Shown piece after piece: positions 57,607 through 64,000 of a DNA stretch of 64,000 bases. The DNA is from Rutstroemia sp. NJR-2017a BVV2 (lineage: Eukaryota; Ascomycota; Leotiomycetes; Helotiales; Rutstroemiaceae), in the NCBI GenBank assembly GCA_002946415.1, contig NJPS01000062.1, positions 806,001-870,000 on the forward strand, in the 5' to 3' direction. Position numbers and translations under genes: made by a program. The notes under the pieces were generated by a model. It was not told where the DNA came from, did not search any database, and saw nothing but the letters and a program-made list of their open reading frames with translations. How positions within the stretch are numbered: the first letter of the stretch is position 1; the number at the start of each line of letters is the position of its first letter.

Positions 57607-58345
57607 GAAGTTAGTCCCTTTACGAAGTAAGGGTCAGGTTATTGACCGCAGCTTTTTTCGCCTTCCGGACGAGGCTGACAACAACTTCGAGAGAATTCCC
57701 AGATTTTTGCGTGCTTTCTTTAATTTGTTCCCATCAAAGCAGACCAAGTATGATTGCACATCATCGCCTTTCCATGTAGGAGAACAATGGTCCGAGAGCG
57801 TGTTCGGCGTGGCAGGATATCTCTGCCTGCAAATGCGCCGTCTTTGCATAATTTGGTAGCCTAGATCTTTTGATCTGCTCTGTCCTGAGCTGATATACTC
57901 ACCAATAGAGCATCCCGCTGCAGTCCTGCTACCAAGTTGACTTTATCCGCTACCGCAGGCTCCGCTTCGAAGGTGCCAGTACGACAACGACAAGCCGGAT
58001 CCCGATCGGTTGAAGGTTGCTGCCTTCCACTTCAATCATCTTCTGCCTATGATATTGGACGATCAATCAAATATCGTGAAGCGCGATACACGGCGACCTT
58101 TACAAATGACGGGTCGCTAGAATCGATGGTTCTGCTTCGGAGCTTCCTCACCAGAAGCACGAAAATTATGTTGTGGATTCGACTTGCGGCCTTCCAATGC
58201 AGCAGCGACATGAGAAGTTGCATCTCTATGTATCGAGCAGATGGTTTGGGACGGCTACAGGAGGTATTTGAAGGGAGCCTGCGATTCGATGAGAAATATG
58301 CACGAATGGGAGCATGCCGTTAGTCACGGCGCGATATGGACTTGG
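57605..58345 (+). pseudogene. Possible decayed gene of unknown family
   Basis: Protein-like segments follow one another on the plus strand but in different frames: FRLPDEADNNFERIPRFLRA... SPFHVGEQWSESVFGVAGYL (57605-57859), then VDFIRYRRLRFEGA, then DPDRLKVAAFHFNHLLPMIL (to about 58113), then ELPHQKHENYVVDSTCGLPM... SRWFGTATGGI (to about 58272). Shifts fall inside apparent coding sequence, not at splice sites. An alternative two-exon reading is open (frame 57937-58323 after a GTAGCC...CTGCAG intron) but its protein is Ser-rich and less natural. The family is not recognised. Confidence 0.3.
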
Positions 58346-59318
58346 AACCCCCTCCTCCCCCAAGATCAAAAGAAGGCAACCAATATTGGATTAACTACAC
58401 AAAGTCATGCACCACAGAATAAACGGACAAATAGATCGGATACCAAGCGATGATTCCAACATCAGAAGGTCGTGCAAGCGGGAAGGAGTCGACCTGCGAG
58501 GAAACCACACACTTGGAATACGGTAAACTATATGAGCTACAGCATAGTTCTTCATTCAATACGTGAGGGTTGTTTCGTGCATTTTTACTATTCGGGGTTT
58601 GTTTAATATTGCTTTGGTTACAAAGTTGGCTTTGCAACTTATATTTTTACTCGTCAGATTGGCATAGCTCTCCGGTGTGGAAATAACTGCCCGGCAATAT
58701 TACCCAAAAGATATTTGGACAACAAAGGTAATTATCAGACTTCAGATTTCTCACGGTATTCGTCTGACAATAGTAACCAGCTGCAATATATGTATTGTCC
58801 CAAATCGACCTGTATTGTCTAAGCCGAAGAGGATGGTTTGTGCTTTAGTTCATGCAACAACTTATTCATGGAAAGTAATCCACGGCGGGATTGTTTGTTA
58901 GCCTCTTCAGATCTGTCATTCATTTCTTTTTCCTTTCTCTTTGAATAAAATATTTCTTTCATCATCATTACAATGGACTTTGTGCCGCCAGCTATGTTAT
59001 GTATACTCTGAGCCGTGTCAACGCCTTTCAGTAGGCTACATTCATGCTGTTGTAACAACGCCTAGAACAAGCTCATAGAGATAGTCTGTACAAACGGCGC
59101 GATTCTATCTAGAATCTGAGCAAAGGGATTTGAAGACAGACATAACAACACCCTGACAAATGGTGATTCGACAGTTAATTAAGCTGCGCAGTTTCCGTCC
59201 CAGGTCGGTATCAACTCTCTTCTCACTTTAACAAGCCCCGCGTTAGAGCAGAACCGTCGTATCTCGTCGAGTCGTCGACTTATAAGCTACTCTAGAACGT
59301 TAAAGGTGCGGCTCAATC

Positions 59319-60083
59319 ATGGCGGAAAATACATTCAAGAGCCATAAACTTATCGTCTACAAGCCGGAAGACTCGCGACTAATCGTCGCCTATAGGCACA
59401 TCCCCGGGTATGTTTCAGTTCCTGACATATCTGAGTTTGGCGCTGCACTCATGCAGTACTCCGAACTCGAAATTTCCATCTATTTCTTCATTCAGGAAGC
59501 CGAAGTTGAGTCAGAGACAGGACTTGAGTACTATACAGGACACGTGGAGCGCGTCAACGACGTCAAGATGGTCGTTAGCTGGCTGAACCAATTTAAAGCC
59601 GTTAGAGAAATCACTGTTGCTGTGGTGACTCGTGATAAGGTCAATTCTCAAATGAAGTTGATGGGTGGACTGTGGGGCTTGAATCACTGGAACCGGACGA
59701 AGATTATCCATATGGTTGGCAGGGAAAAAGGTAAGCTCGAGCAATCGCCAATCAAGAATTTCAACGAGTTGCCCGGACATGCATGGCTGCATTGGATCAT
59801 GGTCAATTGGTTTGATGCCCTTGAATTTCATGGTAATCTGAATGTTCCTTCTCGCCAATTCGCTGGGACATGGGACCGCGCACGGTGCCACGGAAAGCTG
59901 CACCCAGACTGCATTAAAGTGTATGGGCAACTAGAGGCCTTCCATTGCGGTAGCCCTCCTAAGGATTTAGTGTGCAAGGCCGACGGCATCTGTGGAACTG
60001 TGGATGATTGGGTGCGTGAGTTACTATCTGAATCTCCGAGAGATAACAGCTCGCAGTCTGGCGCCCAGCAAGAAGGACAGTAA
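59319..60083 (+). CDS. Hypothetical protein, 254 aa
   Basis: A single-exon gene from a good start context (AATCATGG). No family recognised. The protein has balanced composition: an N-terminal half with SHKLIVYKPEDSRLIVAYRH and YSELEISIYFFIQEAEVESE, a central VSWLNQFKAVREITVAVVTR that resembles the strand-helix layout of fungal proteins with a partly conserved α/β core, then WNRTKIIHMVGREKG, and a Cys-containing tail (CHGKLHPDC, FHCG, VCKADGICG). The low-complexity end (SSQSGAQQEGQ) is typical of a true C-terminus. No signal peptide or membrane helix, so it is probably intracellular. It has the look of lineage-restricted single-exon proteins, some of which sit in F-box/BTB-like families, but nothing ties it there. 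Confidence 0.7.
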   Translation: MAENTFKSHKLIVYKPEDSRLIVAYRHIPGYVSVPDISEFGAALMQYSELEISIYFFIQEAEVESETGLEYYTGHVERVNDVKMVVSWLNQFKAVREITVAVVTRDKVNSQMKLMGGLWGLNHWNRTKIIHMVGREKGKLEQSPIKNFNELPGHAWLHWIMVNWFDALEFHGNLNVPSRQFAGTWDRARCHGKLHPDCIKVYGQLEAFHCGSPPKDLVCKADGICGTVDDWVRELLSESPRDNSSQSGAQQEGQ

Positions 60084-60630
60084 AGACTGAAACAGGTGAG
60101 ATCGAACGCGTTTTCTTGTCTTCGATTGTGCTTCCCAGATGCTGAGTGAAAAGCACCATCCCTCTAATAAAAAAACGTTTGTGGTAAATTTGGTTTGATG
60201 ATTTGTTCGTGTTTCCTGTGATTATCGTCGATTTTAGAACTGCCGAGCGATGTCAGGTTGTGATTTCTTTTTGAGTTGATGACCTTCGAAATCTGCTAAA
60301 CGTTTACAGAAAGAAAGATGAGACAATGCCAGCGAGACAAAGGATCACACAAAAAGAGCAAAGAACACACATCGTTTATCCAAACGACCCCCCATCGCAG
60401 CCCAGCTGCTCACAATACCGCACATTCGAGACATGCAAGTAATCGAACGAACAATCTTCATTTCACCCATAACCTCTACTCAATCATCGAATGTCGTATA
60501 TAGGAGGAAATAAACCGTATTAAAATCAACCATAACGCCTTTGGGTTTAGAATCAACCACAACTCCATCCCCCACGAAAGCCATACATCATTCTTTTCCC
60601 TCCAAAATAACAATCATTCCATTTCTCCGC
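60084..60630. other. Convergent intergenic region
   Basis: It lies between the 3' ends of two orphan genes. No motif beyond A/T-rich runs. No gene seen. Confidence 0.5.
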
Positions 60631-61210
60631 CTACCACACCTGTCTCCCGTCTTCATGTGCAACAAAACTCACAGCACTCAGCACATGCACAGGCACCCAA
60701 GCAACAATAGCAGCATTTTTCCCTAAGTATTTGAATTTGATTAGCCACGGCATCTGCGAAAAGCTCCCATAATCCGTCTCAATGCGCGCATCATTCTGGG
60801 TTGCCTTCTCACTACTCGTCTCCTCCCTCTGTTACATTGTCCACTGCGGAAAAAGCCACCGAATAAAGCAAAAGGGACACTCACTCGCTATCCGTGTGGC
60901 GCTTGCGTCCTCCTCGGAGGTGGAGGGGTTCAGAAGCCAGTTGTACGAGATCGGAGTTCATGGTTGGGGCGATTTTCTGTGAGAGAGGGGTGCGATGTTA
61001 GTTGAGAGCGTTTGGAGGGGAGGGAAGGCAAAGGGAGAGAAAGGAGGGACGAGAGAAAGTTCTGGTATAGGGATGAAGGTAAAAGGAACGAGATGTAAGG
61101 CAAGGCATCATATGTTAACCTACCGGTTGGTCCGTATGAATTGGCGACGGCGCCTGGGGAAGAGACATTTGCGGAGGGGAAACATGGCCTTCCTGAGGGG
61201 TAGACGCCAT
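60631..61210 (-). CDS. Small orphan protein, 124 aa, three exons
   Basis: No long open frame exists here; the gene appears only after splicing. Exons 61210-61124 (starts MASTPQEGHVSPPQMSLPQ), 60976-60885 (KIAPTMNSDLVQLASEPLHL, then RGGRKRHTDSE) and 60826-60631 (ETSSEKATQNDARIETDYGS, then FSQMPWLIKFKYLGKNAAIV). Donors GTAGGT and GTGAGT, acceptors CACAG and CAGAG; phases 0 and 2; total 375 nt. The last exon acceptor is tandem (AACAGAG): only the second AG keeps the frame. The C-terminal part has a short hydrophobic stretch (NAAIVAWVPVHVLSAVSFVA) that could be a tail anchor or amphipathic helix. The N-terminal part is Pro/Ser-rich, then acidic. I do not recognise the family. The consistent phases and the balanced C-terminal sequence make it a likely real gene. 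Confidence 0.6.
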
Positions 61211-61935
61211 GTTAGCGATTCAAGAGAGAAATGATATAAATGATGGTAGTAAAGAACGTCTGTGGTCTTTCTATACACGGACCAGCCAAAATCAATGTCA
61301 AAAAAGCTTAATTGTAGTATGAATGCATCAGGGAATAGTAAAAGCCAAGGAGAAAACAAGTAAATGTTATAGCTCACGCTAGCCGCTGGGCATGCGGCGC
61401 GCTTCGAGTTATGGCAGTGCTGCCAACAAGGAGGTCGCGATGAGGTCGCTTAGCTGTGTTGTGCACGGGATGTTATGATAAGTGCTTGGAGGGGGCAAAA
61501 AGTGGCATATCACACTTGTGGGATATGAGGAGATTCTTTGTAAACCTTCTGTTTATCCTGGCCGGACTGAGTAAGACTGGGCATTGTATATGTGCACATT
61601 AGAGAGGGGGAAGAAACGAGGGTCATCCTCCAGGCTTGTTGGTTGGTGGAGGAATATGTTGGGCTATTGGCGCCTATCACAACCAATTGTTTCTTGGCGC
61701 TTTTCTTCAGCAGTCAAGATAGGTCGTTTTAGGAGCGAGACCTAGATTGTCGGTCATGTTTCAGGTCGCCAGTAGTAAATACCATCAGATAACTGTCCTG
61801 CTCCTTGACATAGACGAACCCCAACTTTGGAGCTTAGTGATGTCCGTCTCAGGAGCTGGCTCACAATGCAGATCTGAAGTAATAAATGACTTGCTGCAAC
61901 AGATTATTTGTATTATACTAGTAGATTTTTGATGT
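61211..61935. other. Intergenic between a small orphan gene and the QPRT 3' end
   Basis: It holds the orphan gene's promoter and the QPRT 3' flank. No gene seen. Confidence 0.5.
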
Positions 61936-62876
61936 CTAATGATCGATCTTGAGGGAAAAGTCGACGTGAGGTACACCTTGATGTATCGAGCTGGTGGAAA
62001 TTATATCGATATCTAAACGTCAAAATGTCAGTATTCCTCTCCACGGATAGAGAGATATAACCCACCATTGTTAATGTATGTCTCGACGTTCTCTGACGTG
62101 AGGCCTCCACTGCACTCCAGTAAAAATTCTCTCTTCCCTGCCCACCTTTGCCGCAAGCTTTTCGCAGCTACCTTCAACCCTTCCCCAGAAAAGTTATCCA
62201 GCATAATGATATCTGCTCCAGCTTCAATAGCCTCATCCGCACCCTTCTCACTATCCACTTCCACCTCAACCTTTAGCGCAAACCCACCAACCGCCTTCGC
62301 AGCCTTAACCGCCTCCGTAATGCTCCCTCTCGCCCAGATGTGATTATCCTTCAGCATCGTCATGCTCGAAAGATCGTGACGATGACCATCTACACCACCC
62401 ACCAGCATACCATATTTTTCCACCAACCTAAATCCCGGGGTCGTCTTCCTCGTTCCCGCAAGTATTCCCTTGTACCCCGCTTTCCTCACAAGCACCTCCA
62501 TCTCTCTCGATTTCGTCGCGACGCCTGAACATCGACTCAATGTATTTAACGCGACTCGCTCTCCAAGCAACAGCTTGCGCACAGGTCCTGTAACAGTCGC
62601 GACAGCCAACTTTCCGGACGTCCCTGGATCAACCAGCGCTCCCTCCTTCTGGTGCCATTCTACCGTGCATCCCGCTTGCGCAAATATTTCGTCGAAAAAC
62701 GGTACGCCCGCGAGGATTCCGCGCGATTTGCAGAAGAGTGTCGCAGTTCTTTCCGCGTCACCGACGACGAATCCGCCATAGTCGAAGGATGGTGTATCTT
62801 CTGCGAACCAAGCTGTGATTTGAGATTTCCAATGGACGGGAAGAAGGTCGGCGGGGTTTCCGTGATGGAGAGCCAT
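61936..62876 (-). CDS. BNA6: Quinolinate phosphoribosyltransferase (nicotinate-nucleotide pyrophosphorylase)
   Basis: Two exons (62876-62066, 62012-61936), 295 aa. The 53-nt intron near the end has a GTGGGT donor; only after splicing does the conserved C-terminus [20 protein letters not shown] appear. The start is the ATG of [16 protein letters not shown]; the codon 27 nt upstream is TTG. Seen: the N-terminal lobe, then [20 protein letters not shown], the PRPP/quinolinate-binding [31 protein letters not shown] and [13 protein letters not shown], all canonical for type II phosphoribosyltransferases. Reaction: quinolinate plus PRPP gives nicotinate mononucleotide, CO2 and PPi, the committed step of de novo NAD synthesis from tryptophan. 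Cytosolic hexamer in yeast. Length is normal. A CACGTGA motif lies at 63050-63056. Confidence 0.95.
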
Positions 62877-63576
62877 TGTGAATATTTTGTGATACTTTGG
62901 CAATCAGTCTGCTACTCGCAAACGAATAACTAAACGCGTATGAATGCTGAAGACGTATGACTCTAAATTCATGGTGAGAATGGAGGGGCAAAATGCAGCG
63001 CCGGTGCCGGTATTTGCGCATCCGAGAATGATAGCTTCATTTCCTAAGCCACGTGATCGGATATCTTTTCTAAATTATTTTCAACGGTTTCTCCTGAGAA
63101 TTCTGTGGCACTGATTGATCAGGTTGTTCAATAAGTCTAGTCTCATGGCATTCCACGAAGTCGTGGTGACTGCTCTTCGCAGGCTGCATCGGGTCAGGCA
63201 GTTTATACTGTAGAGCCAAAAATAGGCTTCAGCCCGGCTAAAACCACGATTTACCATCGCATTCATCGAATTTAGGCAACACAGACTTAGGGATACGATG
63301 TTGCTGCAATATTACTGTAGTATGCTCCTCTTGAGCGTTGCGATTTACGTGAAATGACGTTGCGGATGCCTCTGGTGTCTTGACCAAGGCATATCGCTTT
63401 CTCATGATTGGCCTGTCCTATTCGAACTCCTCGTGTGTAGCTTCTCGTGTGTAAACAACTGTGCAAACAGGTTTGCCTGCAGCGAAACACTGGGGAGGAT
63501 ATATAGAGTTCTTATTCTTGTACAAAATCATTTCGATTCTCTACTCTGATGCTCCATAGAGAAGCAAACACTCAAC
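62877..63576. other. Divergent intergenic region between QPRT and the edge gene
   Basis: It contains a CACGTGA element (63050-63056) on the QPRT side and an ATTGGCC half-site near 63408. No gene seen. Confidence 0.5.
63050..63056. promoter_or_regulatory. CACGTGA element
   Basis: A palindromic CACGTG core followed by A, about 175 bp before the QPRT start codon. This is a bHLH (Cbf1-like) site in many fungi; function here is inferred. Confidence 0.3.
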
Positions 63577-64000
63577 ATGGGATATTACGAGAATTTCTGT
63601 CAGATATGTGCAGTGAGTTTCAACCTGGCACGAGTCCGCACGAAATGTGAAACCCAAGAAGCTGGTTGGGAACGATCAAATGGTCTCTATTACAACGACA
63701 TGGAGGATCCGGCTAGCGTTCTATGTTCCAACATGCCCGAGCAAAGTGGTTGTGAAAACGTTCCAGTTGAGGGAGGGGGTGCCTTCCCAGAAGAAGAACA
63801 CATCGCTGGGCCTGGATGTGTCTACACTGGAGGCTATAGCGGATATCGTATTACGCCAGAAGATATGAAGGTACGGTCAACTCATGCCCTATACTCATGC
63901 TTTCTATCAGCTAATAAAGTTAGAACATGCGATTGACTCGGTATATCATCCCGAAGCCAAAAAATACGGTTGATGAGGAAGATGCACCGGACTATGAGAA
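63577..64000 (+). CDS. Cys-containing protein of unknown function, 5' part only
   Basis: A gene truncated by the right edge. Exon 1 (63577-63870) and a second exon from 63924; the 53-nt intron has GTACGG and TTAG ends, phase 0, and the frame then stays open to base 64000. Start MGYYENFCQICAVSFNLARV carries a Cys-X2-Cys near the N-terminus, followed by more Cys pairs around CSNMPEQSGCEN and PGCVYTGGY, and then PEDMKNMRLTRYIIPKP. Proteins beginning with a short MGYxxxxCxxC motif form a large fungal set, often with an F-box further down, but that domain would lie beyond the window. Identification is therefore tentative. Confidence 0.65.

Larger units (their letters stand above)
57346..59318. other. 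2-kb region upstream of the ABC transporter
   Basis: It contains the ABC promoter with an ATTGGCCAAT palindrome (57597-57606), a possible decayed gene (57605-58345), and the promoter of the orphan at 59319. Nothing else recognised. Confidence 0.5.

Noticed and set aside
1..64000. Transposon, CRISPR, rRNA or RIP-like AT-rich blocks
   Set aside because: No terminal repeats, transposase or reverse-transcriptase motifs, regular spacer arrays, or strongly TpA-rich segments were seen.

Overview
The window looks like ordinary nuclear DNA from a filamentous ascomycete (Pezizomycotina). The genes are intron-poor. Most resolved introns are 42-82 nt with GTAAGT/GTATGT-like donors and CTAAC-type branch sites, and a few are longer (138, 167, 180, 191 and about 331 nt). 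The gene families also fit: an AreA/NIT2 nitrogen regulator, DASH subunit Hsk3, a fungal FLC/TRP-like channel and a fungal ABCC transporter. The AreA sequence and gene style suggest Leotiomycetes (Botrytis/Sclerotinia relatives), but that is inference and no search could be run. I saw no rRNA, tRNA, CRISPR or intact transposon.

Layout, left to right. 0-1.7 kb: an FLC/TRP-like membrane protein on the minus strand, running off the left edge, with a 21-nt microexon. 1.7-9.9 kb: a long stretch without a convincing gene, holding short tandem repeats and pyrimidine-rich tracts. 9.9-15.1 kb: a GNAT acetyltransferase (+) facing the nitrogen regulator areA (-, three exons, 1024 aa). 15.1-23.4 kb: a second gene-poor stretch, upstream of areA, with a GATA-motif cluster near its far end. 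23.4-32.2 kb: a Ser/Thr-rich single-pass membrane protein (+), the small DASH subunit HSK3 (-), glutamate decarboxylase (-) and a two-domain fasciclin protein (+). 32.7-40.7 kb: a second GNAT enzyme (+), two Ser/Thr-rich surface proteins (+) and a four-helix membrane protein (-). 42.2-45.9 kb: exosome subunit RRP43 (-) and a decayed unidentified gene (-). 45.9-57.3 kb: a ferric reductase/NOX-type oxidoreductase (+), the Rab escort protein MRS6 (+) and an ABCC transporter (-). 57.6-64 kb: a possible decayed gene (+), a 254-aa orphan (+), a 124-aa three-exon orphan (-), quinolinate phosphoribosyltransferase (-), and the start of a Cys-containing protein (+) cut by the right edge.

The genes do not form a metabolic cluster. 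They mix housekeeping functions (exosome, Rab prenylation, NAD synthesis, kinetochore) with nutrient response (AreA, the GABA shunt through GAD, metal reduction) and cell-surface functions (five membrane or secreted proteins between 23 and 41 kb). I found no clear evidence for a new multi-gene system. The best leads are the FLC microexon, the two 8-kb gene-poor flanks of the GNAT/areA block, the GATA cluster, the two decayed genes, the two orphan proteins and a 42-bp tandem duplication.
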